Shown here one piece after another: positions 20,990 to 28,481 of a DNA stretch of 28,481 nt (positions are counted from its first letter, which is position 1; every line of letters begins with the position of its first letter). The notes below the pieces were generated by a model, which was given only the letters and a program-made list of their open reading frames with translations, searched no databases and was not told where the DNA came from. The position numbers and the translations under genes are program-made. Source of the stretch: CAZJPS01 sp964548055 (lineage in GTDB: Bacteria; Patescibacteriota; Gracilibacteria; Peribacterales; Peribacteraceae); the NCBI GenBank assembly GCA_964548055.1, contig CAZJPS010000011.1:1-28481 (forward strand). Direction: 5' to 3'.

Positions 20990-22870
20990 ATGTGTGGAAT
21001 CTTCGGATACGTTGGCAAACGGACGGATGCAGGGAAAATTGCGATTGATGGACTAAAAAACCTGGAATATCGCGGGTATGACTCGTGGGGAGTTGCCTAT
21101 AATAAGGGAGGTACGTTACACACCGAAAAGGATGTGGGCCGGATTGGGACGGTGGATAGCGATAAATTTGATGGTGAGTGCTCACTGGCGATCGCTCACA
21201 CGCGCTGGGCAACGCATGGAGGAGTAACACCGGAGAACGCTCATCCTCATTTAAACTGTGATGGAACAATTGCGGTTGTCCATAATGGAATCATCGAAAA
21301 CTATTTGGAGTTGCGTCATGATTTGCAAAAGAAGAATCACATTTTTCATTCTGAAACAGATACAGAAGTGATTCCGCATTTGATTGAAGAAGAATTTAAA
21401 AAGAGGGGAGACTTTGCAGCTGCTGTGCGCGCAGCCTGCTTGCGATTTGAAGGGCGGTACGGAATCGTCGCATTACATACGGTGAGCGGCACACTCGTAG
21501 CTGCACGAACAGGGTCACCGTTGATTATTGGAGTGGAGAAAGGCGATACACGATTAGCGATAAGCGATAAGAAGAATGAAAAAGCTGGTCGCTTGCCGCT
21601 TGCCGCTAACCGCTCTTCAAAAAAAGAAGAATATGAACATGGAGATGTCTGCGGATATTTCATTGCCTCCGATATTCCCGCATTTTTGGACTACACTCGC
21701 ACTGTTCAATATCTGGATGATGGGGAAATGGTGGTGACAAATGGTAAACATATTCTTTTCTCAGATATTAAAACGGGGGAAGAGCGCCCAAAACGCGAAA
21801 TTGAAATTACGTGGTCTATAGAACAAGCACAAAAAGGAGACTTTGAGCACTTTATGATGAAAGAAATCATGGATCAGAAAGAAAGTGTCGCCCGTGCTGT
21901 GAATCAAGATACCGTTCAGATTCTTACTCTTGCTAAAGCAATTCGTGATGCAAAAGGGACCATTCTTACTGGTTGTGGAACTGCAAATAAGGCATGCATG
22001 GCTGCGGAATATTTTTTCTCAGTCGTAGCAGGGAAGCATGTGAATGTTATTTCTGCGAGTGAATTTAAACTCTACAATCACTTTTTGATTCCAGAAACAC
22101 TCGTGATTGTAGTGAGCCAGAGCGGCGAAACCGCGGATGTATTGGAAGCGATGCAGGTTGCCAAAAGCAAGGGGTCAAAAGTACTCGCCATTGTAAATGC
22201 AGAAGGCTCCAGTATTGCGCGCGCTGCTGATTACACATTACTCATTAATGCAGGTCCTGAACGCGCCGTGGCTTCTACCAAAGCTCTCACAGGCCAACTA
22301 GCAGTCCTACTTTTAATAGCCTATGCGCTCGCAGGAAAACTGCCGGAAGGAAAAAAATTACTCTTGGAAACAGGTGCGCTCATTAACGATATGCTGAATC
22401 CTCGCTATGTAGAACGTCTAAAAGGATTAAGCGAAAAAATAAAAAATCATGAGGATCTCTATATCATTGGAAAAAGCTGGAATTATCCCATGGCGATGGA
22501 GAGTGCAATTAAAATACAAGAAGTGAGCTACATCCACGCCGAAGGATTTGCAGCAGGGGATTTAAAGCACGGACCCATCGCACTTATCGAAAAAGGAACT
22601 CCATGTCTCGCACTCATAGGCAATGACGAGGTGAAGAGCGATATCCTCAGCAACTGCATGGAGCTAAAAGCCCGCGGCGCATTCATCATCGGTATTTCCC
22701 CCGATCGCCAAGAAGTGTTTGATGAATGGATCAAAGTGCCAGATGCCGGAAATGCACAAGCGGTGGTGAATATTATTCCTGTCCAAGTACTTGCGTACTT
22801 CTTAGCCGTACAGAGAGGTAAGAACCCCGATATGCCAAGAAACTTGGCCAAATCTGTCACTGTCAAATAA
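20990..22870 (+). CDS. glmS: Glutamine-fructose-6-phosphate aminotransferase (isomerizing)
   Basis: A 626-residue enzyme making glucosamine 6-phosphate, entry to UDP-GlcNAc and peptidoglycan. The N-terminal glutaminase begins MCGIFGYVG, where Cys2 is the nucleophile, and has HTRWATHGG. Two SIS sugar-isomerase domains follow (TGCGTANKACMAAEYF, VVSQSGETADVLEAM; then HAEGFAAGDLKHGPIALIE). The C-terminus is the usual NLAKSVTVK. Oddity: between SPLIIGVEKG and YFIASDIPAF, adjacent in other GlmS proteins, about 36 extra residues are encoded by a fold-back heptamer repeat and its flank (21551-21650). The frame is kept, so the enzyme is probably functional with a surface loop added. Confidence 0.97.
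   Translation: MCGIFGYVGKRTDAGKIAIDGLKNLEYRGYDSWGVAYNKGGTLHTEKDVGRIGTVDSDKFDGECSLAIAHTRWATHGGVTPENAHPHLNCDGTIAVVHNGIIENYLELRHDLQKKNHIFHSETDTEVIPHLIEEEFKKRGDFAAAVRAACLRFEGRYGIVALHTVSGTLVAARTGSPLIIGVEKGDTRLAISDKKNEKAGRLPLAANRSSKKEEYEHGDVCGYFIASDIPAFLDYTRTVQYLDDGEMVVTNGKHILFSDIKTGEERPKREIEITWSIEQAQKGDFEHFMMKEIMDQKESVARAVNQDTVQILTLAKAIRDAKGTILTGCGTANKACMAAEYFFSVVAGKHVNVISASEFKLYNHFLIPETLVIVVSQSGETADVLEAMQVAKSKGSKVLAIVNAEGSSIARAADYTLLINAGPERAVASTKALTGQLAVLLLIAYALAGKLPEGKKLLLETGALINDMLNPRYVERLKGLSEKIKNHEDLYIIGKSWNYPMAMESAIKIQEVSYIHAEGFAAGDLKHGPIALIEKGTPCLALIGNDEVKSDILSNCMELKARGAFIIGISPDRQEVFDEWIKVPDAGNAQAVVNIIPVQVLAYFLAVQRGKNPDMPRNLAKSVTVK
21551..21612. repeat. Palindromic heptamer element inserted in frame in glmS
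   Basis: The left arm cgattagcgataagcgataa plus g (7-base units gcgataa) and right arm cttgccgcttgccgctaacc plus g (units gcttgcc) are complementary at 16 of 21 positions, plus two G-T wobbles. The loop is about 20 bases. The array encodes part of a loop absent from other GlmS proteins. Confidence 0.75.
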
Positions 22871-22960
22871 GCAACCGTCATTCATGATTCAAATACAGCG
22901 CCCACTTTTTATCTAGATACACACATTACTGCAAAGATCTTTCGTTTTTCTTTGCAAGAC

Positions 22961-22966
22961 TATGCT
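22961..22966 (+). promoter_or_regulatory. Possible -10 box of the sigma-factor gene
   Basis: TATGCT with 29 bases to the ATG at 22996, implying a leader of about 23 bases; this gene does not follow the leaderless pattern. An upstream fold-back gcaaaga/tctttgc (22931-22955) overlaps the -35 area. Confidence 0.35.
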
Positions 22967-22995
22967 AAAGGAATAGGCTAGCACGCTGATTACGT

Positions 22996-23838
22996 ATGGG
23001 AGTATCTTCGTCACGAATCGGCAGCGATGATGTACTAACCGTGTATTTCTCTGATATAGCTAAATCAGAACTACTGAGTGCTGAAAAGGTAAAAGAGTTG
23101 TTTCAAAAGATGGAAAGTGGCGATGCGTCTGCGCGAGAAGAACTTATTACAGCAAATTTACGTCTCGTTGTGAGCATTGCAAATAAGTACAACAAAAATA
23201 AGTACAAAAAAAGGGGGAAGGACATTTCACTTGAGGATTTGATAGCGGAGGGAAACATTGGCCTCATGACAGCGGTAGAAAGATTCGATCTAAGTCGTAA
23301 CACTTGTTTCAGTACGTACGCCACGTACTGGATCAAGCAGGCAATAAGAAGATTCATTATGGACATGGCTGATACGGTACGGGTGCCGTCTTATTTACAG
23401 GGACTTCGTAATAAGTTCAGACAATTGGAAGATGAATTGGGAAGAATACCCACAAAAGATGAAATACAAACACGTCTTCAGCTCACAAGTAGGCGACTAG
23501 AAAGTTTCATGAAATTTCTTGAAGGCCCAAGTGTGCGCCCCGTACTAGATGGTGACTCTCCACTGGAATTGGAGGACGTTCCCGACACAGCCCAAACTGA
23601 AGAGGATGATAGGTATGCACGGGCATTGAGAATCCTGCAAAACCTACCTGATAGTAGAGAGAAACAGATGCTTTATCGTCGATTTGCATTAGGTGACGAT
23701 GGATTTCAAAAAAATACCGAAGCCAAAAAATTAACTCTACAACAAATTGGTGAGGAGTTTGGCGTTACGAGAGAACGAACCAGACAAATCTTGGAGGAAT
23801 ACACTGCAAGAATACGTTCTCTTGCAGATCGTACATAA
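22996..23838 (+). CDS. RNA polymerase sigma-70 family factor
   Basis: A 280-residue sigma factor of the RpoD/SigA type lacking region 1.1. Region 1.2: VYFSDIAKSELLSAEKVKEL. Region 2: AREELITANLRLVVSIANKY, DLIAEGNIGLMTAVERFD and CFSTYATYWIKQAIRRFI (-10 recognition). Region 3: VRVPSYLQGLRNKF. Region 4: LTLQQIGEEFGVTRERTRQI, then LEEYTARIR. The end of region 4.2 is diverged: RERTRQIL replaces the usual RERIRQIE, and LRKLR is missing. The sigma4-HARE protein (18318-19433) keeps the canonical form. It could be an alternative sigma factor, or the main one in a reduced genome; I cannot tell. The start is fixed by an in-frame TGA at 22987. Confidence 0.92.
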   Translation: MGVSSSRIGSDDVLTVYFSDIAKSELLSAEKVKELFQKMESGDASAREELITANLRLVVSIANKYNKNKYKKRGKDISLEDLIAEGNIGLMTAVERFDLSRNTCFSTYATYWIKQAIRRFIMDMADTVRVPSYLQGLRNKFRQLEDELGRIPTKDEIQTRLQLTSRRLESFMKFLEGPSVRPVLDGDSPLELEDVPDTAQTEEDDRYARALRILQNLPDSREKQMLYRRFALGDDGFQKNTEAKKLTLQQIGEEFGVTRERTRQILEEYTARIRSLADRT

Positions 23839-23895
23839 TGCACCGTAGCTTTCAGTTATGGAACCTAGGCATCGCAGACCTGATTGAGGGTTCTT

Positions 23896-26421
23896 TTACC
23901 TGCGATCATCAGGCGGAATGTCGTAATACTTAAAGAGGAAAGTAGCAATTTCTTTAAATACTGGAGCAGCTGCGGTGGCACCATGCACTGCATTTTTTGG
24001 TCGATCTATTTTTACAAGGACCACAAAGCGTGGATGCTCAACTGGAGCATACCCAGCATACGTTGCAAAGGTTGAGCCTGTGCCAGTTTCATATGTTTTA
24101 CCTTTTGAAATTTGGCTCGTACCCGTTTTTCCTGCAATACGGTACCCTGCGGGTTTTCCAGACTTTGCAAACCCCTTCGATGCAGAACTTACAAGCATGG
24201 CCGTAATTGTTTCTGATGTTTCGGGCTTAAACACCTGATCAATAATTTTGGGCTGAGGTTTTTCTACAGTGCCATCTTCATGAAGAACACTATCAATGAT
24301 GGTTGGTTTAATAAGCTTCCCGCCATTCGCAAGTGCAGACCATGCTGTAATCACCTGCAGCGGTGTTGCGGATATACCTTGTCCGAAAGCAAGCGTTGCC
24401 AGTGTGGAGCGGGGTATGTTGTGCCAGGTAGGAATTTCTCCTGCCAACTCATCCTCTAATTCAATGCCAGTAATTTGCCCAAAGCCCAGGCGCTGCAATG
24501 CACCATACAAAAGTTTGCCGCCTAGTTTAAAAGAAATACTCGTCATGCAGGTATTAATGGAGAATTCCAAACAGTTCGTCATGTTCACTCGTCCGTAGTG
24601 CAGATGGTCGTTGTTATCAATTGGGTAATTATCAACGAGGACAGGCCCAGTATCGCTGTATGTATCAGATGGCGTGATTTCACCTTGATCAATACCAATA
24701 GCCATAATCAGTGGCTTCATCACGGAACCTGGCTCGTAAATAGCCTGTGTTGTTCGGTTCAGGTACGCGCCCAAACCCAGATTATTTTTATAGGCTAACC
24801 ATACATCTGGCTTATCTGTAGGAAACACTTCTCGTCGCAAATTGTCCCCAATGTAATTGTAATAACGAGCAAGATCATGCAAGTCGTACAACTTTTCAAG
24901 AGCTTCAATGGATTCTCTTGTTTTAGGAGTAAGTGCCAAGCGCCCTGATGCCGTAAAAACCTGGCCACGGTACGCCCTCACTACAAGAACATTGGTCTCA
25001 GGATCAAAAAGCTCAACTGTAATTTTACTTTGCTGATCCGGGCCGATTGTTATTGGCTCCTTTTCATAAACATCAGTGTATTTGTTACTATCAAAAAGTG
25101 GAGTATTGGCCATGGCAATAATACGACCGGTGAAAGGGTCCATCACGATGGCTTGAGCGCTTTCTGCAAGAAACTTGTCTGTGGCTGTTTTCAGGATGGT
25201 TTCCACTTCCTTCTGCACTGTTCTATCAAGCGTGAGAACCAAAGTATCTCCATCTTTTGGATTATCTATCTGTTGCTCCGGGCGCAAAATCTGTCCTCCA
25301 TTTGGGTCGCTGACAGCACGAATGGATCCCTTTTGACCACGCAACTGAGTATTGAATATGCGCTCAATTCCGTATTGTGGTTCCTGATTCACATTCAAGA
25401 AACCAATGACGTGTGAAGCGATCGTTGTATCCGGATAGTAACGCCAATGCTCCGAAATAAGAGCAACACTACGTAATGGGTAATCCAAATCTCCCTGCTG
25501 ACGAGCAGGCTTTTTCTTGGATTCTTCCAGCGCTTTCTTTGCCGATTCCGTTTTCGCCTCCAAAATCTGCCGAGATAAAGTAGGCGGAAGTTGGCGCATA
25601 ACAGGTACATAGCGTAGCGGGCGCGATCGAAGTAAAGATTTAACAGTTTTAGGATCTAAATGCAGTGCCACACCAAGCTGACGAGAAAATGAATCGAGTA
25701 ATGACTGATTAATTTCTTCGGGGTTTGCGTATACAAGACCTTGATCAACATCAACGGTAACACCTGGAATATCCAATTTTTGCGCCTCGTGCATTTCCAC
25801 TTTTGTTGCTCCATATTTAAGAGGAGCAAATGTCACATTTTTTTCTGATATTTTTTGTTCCAAATACTTCGCAAAATAATCGCGTGCTTGCACGAGATTT
25901 GGAAGCTTGAGTACAGAAGAGGGGAGAGTGCCATCAATAGGAACTGGTTCTAAAAGGCCGCCCGAAGCACGCAATTTTACGGGGGTAAGAGGATCAAATG
26001 CGGGTGCATAAAACTGAATCAGTTCCCGGGGGCATTCATCGGATCCTGTACTGCATGCGGTGTGGTATTCGGGAGTAATAAGTATTTGAGCTAGAGTGTT
26101 TGCAACAATTCTTGGATCCTTTGTAATGAGAGGATCTATATATGCCAAATCAAGCGTAATGTTGGTTGCAAAAATTGTTTTTTCTCCTGTCTTGCTGCTC
26201 ACGCCCAAAATTTCGCCTCGTCTTGCTGGCAAATCAATTTGCCCGAAATGTTGTGACTGAGCGATGGTATGATATTCACGGCCACCTACTACCTGTAATT
26301 CCACCAAGCGTGAAATGATGATCAGTACAAAAAAAAGTAGAATTCCATTAATCACCAGCATCCTCCTCTGCAAAAGCAGCCTCTTGTGCGTTTCCGATGC
26401 ATTACGAAAATTGAAGGACAC
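23896..26421 (-). CDS. Class B penicillin-binding protein (transpeptidase)
   Basis: An 841-residue membrane-anchored transpeptidase (FtsI/PBP2 type) that cross-links peptidoglycan outside the membrane. One N-terminal helix (about 21-43), then the pedestal beginning LPARRGEILG. Catalytic motifs: EPGSVMKPL (Ser566, Lys569), SIN (621-623) and GKTGTSQ (Lys765). Between MANTPLFDSNKY and TTQAIYEPGS, normally about 20-40 residues apart, lie roughly 100 residues (TIGPDQQSKITVELFDPETN through NNLGLGAYLN). Start: GTG at 26421, 7 bases after a TATCCT box, giving a normal short cytoplasmic tail (SFNFRNASETHKRL). An upstream GTG at 26493 is unlikely. FtsI versus elongation PBP2 cannot be decided here. Confidence 0.93.
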   Translation of the reverse strand: MSFNFRNASETHKRLLLQRRMLVINGILLFFVLIIISRLVELQVVGGREYHTIAQSQHFGQIDLPARRGEILGVSSKTGEKTIFATNITLDLAYIDPLITKDPRIVANTLAQILITPEYHTACSTGSDECPRELIQFYAPAFDPLTPVKLRASGGLLEPVPIDGTLPSSVLKLPNLVQARDYFAKYLEQKISEKNVTFAPLKYGATKVEMHEAQKLDIPGVTVDVDQGLVYANPEEINQSLLDSFSRQLGVALHLDPKTVKSLLRSRPLRYVPVMRQLPPTLSRQILEAKTESAKKALEESKKKPARQQGDLDYPLRSVALISEHWRYYPDTTIASHVIGFLNVNQEPQYGIERIFNTQLRGQKGSIRAVSDPNGGQILRPEQQIDNPKDGDTLVLTLDRTVQKEVETILKTATDKFLAESAQAIVMDPFTGRIIAMANTPLFDSNKYTDVYEKEPITIGPDQQSKITVELFDPETNVLVVRAYRGQVFTASGRLALTPKTRESIEALEKLYDLHDLARYYNYIGDNLRREVFPTDKPDVWLAYKNNLGLGAYLNRTTQAIYEPGSVMKPLIMAIGIDQGEITPSDTYSDTGPVLVDNYPIDNNDHLHYGRVNMTNCLEFSINTCMTSISFKLGGKLLYGALQRLGFGQITGIELEDELAGEIPTWHNIPRSTLATLAFGQGISATPLQVITAWSALANGGKLIKPTIIDSVLHEDGTVEKPQPKIIDQVFKPETSETITAMLVSSASKGFAKSGKPAGYRIAGKTGTSQISKGKTYETGTGSTFATYAGYAPVEHPRFVVLVKIDRPKNAVHGATAAAPVFKEIATFLFKYYDIPPDDRR

Positions 26422-26428
26422 GGGATGC

Positions 26429-26434
26429 AGGATA
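26429..26434 (-). promoter_or_regulatory. -10 box of the penicillin-binding protein gene
   Basis: TGT-TATCCT (extended -10, minus strand) 7 bases before the GTG at 26421. It is the same hexamer as the mraY promoter, another cell-wall gene. Confidence 0.5.
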
Positions 26435-26579
26435 ACATGCTCGAGAAGTTTTCGTTTTAGATGACAGTTTTTCTGAGAAATTCCATAAAACACTCAATTC
26501 GCTGCTAAAACGCAAAATCCTTAACTTTATTCGCACTCTATTTCCAAAAAACATCATACCACAGTCACAGAGAATATGG

Positions 26580-26585
26580 TATAAT
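26580..26585 (+). promoter_or_regulatory. -10 box of the GspE/PilB ATPase gene
   Basis: TGG-TATAAT (perfect extended -10), 8 bases before the ATG at 26594. Confidence 0.6.
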
Positions 26586-26593
26586 AGCCGGAT

Positions 26594-27694
26594 ATGTCCG
26601 AGCCTTCCTTTCAATCACTCGACGGCGAAACTCTTCTAAAAACTGTACTGGAATATTGCGTACAAAAAGGAGCATCTGATATTCATTTCTCGCCAGAGAA
26701 AAATGTGGTGCTTATTCAATGGAGATTGCACGGGGTTCTTCAGCCACTTACTACCATCACTCATCAGCAATTTGCGGATGTCATTCGGCGAGTGAAATTT
26801 GAAGCTAAAATGAAATTAAATATCACATCTGCACCACAAGATGGACAGTACACATTCGTCGTAGGCGATCGAACAGTAAATGTGCGCATCGCAAGCCTGC
26901 CATCGCGCTTTGGTGAAGCACTTACCATTCGTATTTTGGATCCTAAGAAGGGGATACTGCCACTCACATCTTTGGGCTTTCCCGAAAGCATGAGAAACGA
27001 ACTAGAGGCGCTGATGCAGCTTCCGAACGGTCTCATTTTGGTCACCGGCCCAACGGGTTCCGGAAAAACAACTACACTGTACTCCCTTTTAGCTTCACTC
27101 ACTGGAAAACAGCGCAATATCATTACGTTAGAGGACCCTGTGGAATATGAACTACCTGGAATTGTGCAAAGTGAAGTAGATCCAGATCACGGCTACACTT
27201 TTGCTCAGGGGCTGCGAAGCGTTCTGCGCCACGATCCCAATGTAATTTTGGTAGGAGAAATTCGTGATCTTGATACTGCACAAACAGCAGTAAATGCGGC
27301 ACTCACAGGGCACTTAGTTCTTTCTACTTTGCATACGAATTCCGCAATTGAATCTGTTCCACGTTTACTTTCGATGGGAGTAAGCGCCTACACGCTAGCC
27401 CCAGCACTACGTGCGGTTCTTGCACAGCGGCTTGTGCGTACTCTTACGCCAGCATGCAGACAAAGCGGACAGTGTGATGCTGGAGACAATGCGAGCTATG
27501 ATGGACAACAAGCACTGCCGGAGCTGCTCATAGCTTCGCCTGCTATTCGCCAAAAAATTCTCGCAAACGAATCAACTGCAGCATTAGAAGAACAGGCGCG
27601 CACAGAAGGATTTATTTGTATGAAAGAATGGGGAGAAAAACTAGTGAACTCCTCCGTGACAACCAAAGAAGAAATTGCGCGTGTCACTGCGTAA
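26594..27694 (+). CDS. GspE/PilB-type secretion ATPase, short form
   Basis: A 366-residue hexameric ATPase of the type II secretion/type IV pilus family. N2 domain: ASDIHFSPEKN, IQWRLHGVLQPL. Core: GPTGSGKTTTLYSLLA (Walker A), ITLEDPVEYELPGIVQ (Asp box), RHDPNVILVGEIRD (Walker B) and GHLVLSTLHTNSA (His box). It lacks the extra N-terminal domain of full PilB/GspE, and the four-Cys zinc site is reduced to two cysteines (TPACRQSGQC). It could be PilB-like, PilT-like or a minimal type. No pilin, prepilin peptidase or PilC neighbours are visible, though a FecR-like membrane protein follows. Promoter TGG-TATAAT lies 8 bases before the ATG. Confidence 0.92.
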   Translation: MSEPSFQSLDGETLLKTVLEYCVQKGASDIHFSPEKNVVLIQWRLHGVLQPLTTITHQQFADVIRRVKFEAKMKLNITSAPQDGQYTFVVGDRTVNVRIASLPSRFGEALTIRILDPKKGILPLTSLGFPESMRNELEALMQLPNGLILVTGPTGSGKTTTLYSLLASLTGKQRNIITLEDPVEYELPGIVQSEVDPDHGYTFAQGLRSVLRHDPNVILVGEIRDLDTAQTAVNAALTGHLVLSTLHTNSAIESVPRLLSMGVSAYTLAPALRAVLAQRLVRTLTPACRQSGQCDAGDNASYDGQQALPELLIASPAIRQKILANESTAALEEQARTEGFICMKEWGEKLVNSSVTTKEEIARVTA

Positions 27695-27742
27695 AGTATG
27701 CGAGCTATGTAGAAATGTAATCATGTAGAAATCTTCAACACA

Positions 27743-27801
27743 AAAAATTGAATTTTGTCTTTTGAATTTTCCGTGGAGTTGAATAGTAAAAATTGAATTT
27801 T
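27743..27801. repeat. Direct repeat and TTGAATT heptamers downstream of the ATPase gene
   Basis: The 14-base sequence aaaaattgaatttt occurs at 27743-27756 and 27788-27801. In between, TTGAATT-like units recur at multiples of 7 bases (ttgaatt, ttgtctt, ttgaatt). Confidence 0.6.
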
Positions 27802-27852
27802 TTCACAACAAATACAGCAAAAGCCTGCACTGAGAACTCTCTATTTAGTCGT

Positions 27853-27881
27853 TTGTAATTAGAGAGGAAGTGCCGTAACAT
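27853..27881 (+). promoter_or_regulatory. Promoter of the FecR-like gene
   Basis: TTGTAA (27853-27858), a 17-base spacer, TAACAT (27876-27881). The ATG at 27902 is 20 bases beyond, so the leader would be about 14 bases. Confidence 0.45.
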
Positions 27882-27901
27882 TTCCTTCTGCCCCCGCCCA
27901 C

Positions 27902-28481
27902 ATGTATGTTCGCTACCGTCACCGGCGAGGCGTGTATCAAGAAGATAGAGAACGAGGTATTCCACGCCCAGTGAAAACGCTCATAGCTTTAGCGGTTTTG
28001 TTGTTCTTATTATATTGGATTGTTTCGTGGATTTTGGGGCTGCTTGGATTTGGATCCTCCGTTGTAGAATCACCCGCAACTCTTTTTAGTGAAGATCGCG
28101 GGATTGTGAGCGTGTCCCTTCAGGGAGATGAATCTGTTCCTGCTGAAAACGGCATGAGTATTTTTACAGGTGACTCTATCAGTACGGGGTCCGCATCACA
28201 TGCTTCACTTACATTTTCTGATGGAACGTGGGCACGCTTAGATGAAAAATCTGAAGTTGATGTTATACACAGCGCAAAGGGAGAGGAATTATCAGAAGTG
28301 AAGCTAAAACTTACACAGGGAACCATGTGGGCGTTAGTACCCTCCGATGCGCATGTAGATTCTATTCATTCCATTGAAGCTCCAAATTTTAGTGTAGATC
28401 TTCCAGCGCGCGCAGAAGTGGTCATTAATGGCAAATCACTCATTGTATTTTCTGCTGATGGCGCGGGGGTAGCAGTACATA
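27902..28481 (+). CDS. FecR-like membrane-anchored protein, 3' end outside window
   Basis: An open frame of 193 codons running off the end. A basic cytoplasmic start (MYVRYRHRRGVYQEDRER) is followed by a membrane helix, TLIALAVLLFLLYWIVSWIL (about 31-50). The outer part begins FSEDRGIVSV, then SIFTGDSISTGSASHASLTF and SDGTWARLDEKSEVDV, then LKLTQGTMWALV, which is the pattern of the FecR domain (G..L..GD.I.T....a.l.f.DG....l...s.v). FecR proteins are envelope sensors; in Patescibacteria such domains often sit on larger surface proteins. With its end missing the full architecture is unknown. The promoter is at 27853-27881. Confidence 0.8.
   Translation, partial: MYVRYRHRRGVYQEDRERGIPRPVKTLIALAVLLFLLYWIVSWILGLLGFGSSVVESPATLFSEDRGIVSVSLQGDESVPAENGMSIFTGDSISTGSASHASLTFSDGTWARLDEKSEVDVIHSAKGEELSEVKLKLTQGTMWALVPSDAHVDSIHSIEAPNFSVDLPARAEVVINGKSLIVFSADGAGVAVH

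Noticed and set aside
27735..27965. 76-codon minus-strand open frame overlapping the FecR-like gene start
   Set aside because: It runs through low-complexity TTGAATT repeats and across the start of a better-supported gene; no recognisable protein features.
1..28481. UGA-glycine recoding (Gracilibacteria/Absconditabacteria)
   Set aside because: Housekeeping genes are full length without in-frame TGA, and TGA is used as a stop (for example at 8895-8897 and 9257-9259).
1..28481. CRISPR array, prophage or insertion sequence
   Set aside because: No regularly spaced direct repeats with unique spacers, no transposase, integrase or phage structural motif; the tandem repeats have 7- or 9-base units without spacers.

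Overview
The window looks like chromosomal DNA of a small-genome bacterium of the Patescibacteria (Candidate Phyla Radiation), most likely near the Peregrinibacteria/Peribacteria. This placement is an inference. It rests on a type IV secretion pilin-like gene, a sigma-70 region 4 protein fused to HARE winged helices, short divergent housekeeping proteins, very few Shine-Dalgarno sequences, and many small palindromic repeats between genes. TGA acts as a normal stop, so the UGA-glycine code of Gracilibacteria/Absconditabacteria does not apply. I see no phage, transposase, CRISPR array or plasmid functions.

Layout. 57-3281 (all minus): glycosyltransferase, DUF721/DciA-like protein, ribosomal protein S16 (rpsP), KH protein (khpA), pilin-like protein, a secreted protein and tRNA-Val(UAC). 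3424-6272 (plus): prmC, purA and an unknown protein. 6299-8261 (minus): a glycosyltransferase and nadK. 8307-10188 (plus): a four-helix membrane protein overlapping a charged protein, then a 12-cysteine exported protein. 10254-20003 (minus): ruvX, a sigma4-HARE protein, a lipoprotein, recA, a Nudix hydrolase, dnaB, mraY, a GapB-like gap and class I fbp. 20175-28481: a coiled-coil protein (+), rpsT (-), glmS (+), a sigma-70 factor (+), a class B penicillin-binding protein (-), a GspE/PilB ATPase (+) and a FecR-like membrane protein (+, cut by the window edge).

Themes. The window serves envelope building (glmS, mraY, the transpeptidase, two glycosyltransferases), replication and repair (dnaB, a DciA-like loader candidate, recA, ruvX), translation (rpsP, rpsT, prmC, tRNA-Val), and nucleotide/central metabolism (purA, nadK, a gluconeogenic gap-fbp pair).

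Most notable signals. (1) About fourteen genes have a -10 hexamer ending only 6-11 bases before the start codon, most of them 6-9, so leaderless mRNA appears to be the normal mode of expression; this rule also corrects several start codons. (2) Tandem 7-base and 9-base repeats, often folding back on themselves, fill the intergenic spaces and also lie in frame inside glmS and a glycosyltransferase gene. (3) A 38-base hairpin element occurs twice. (4) An 18-base inverted repeat upstream of recA looks like an SOS operator. Promoter and repeat calls were read by eye and are untested.
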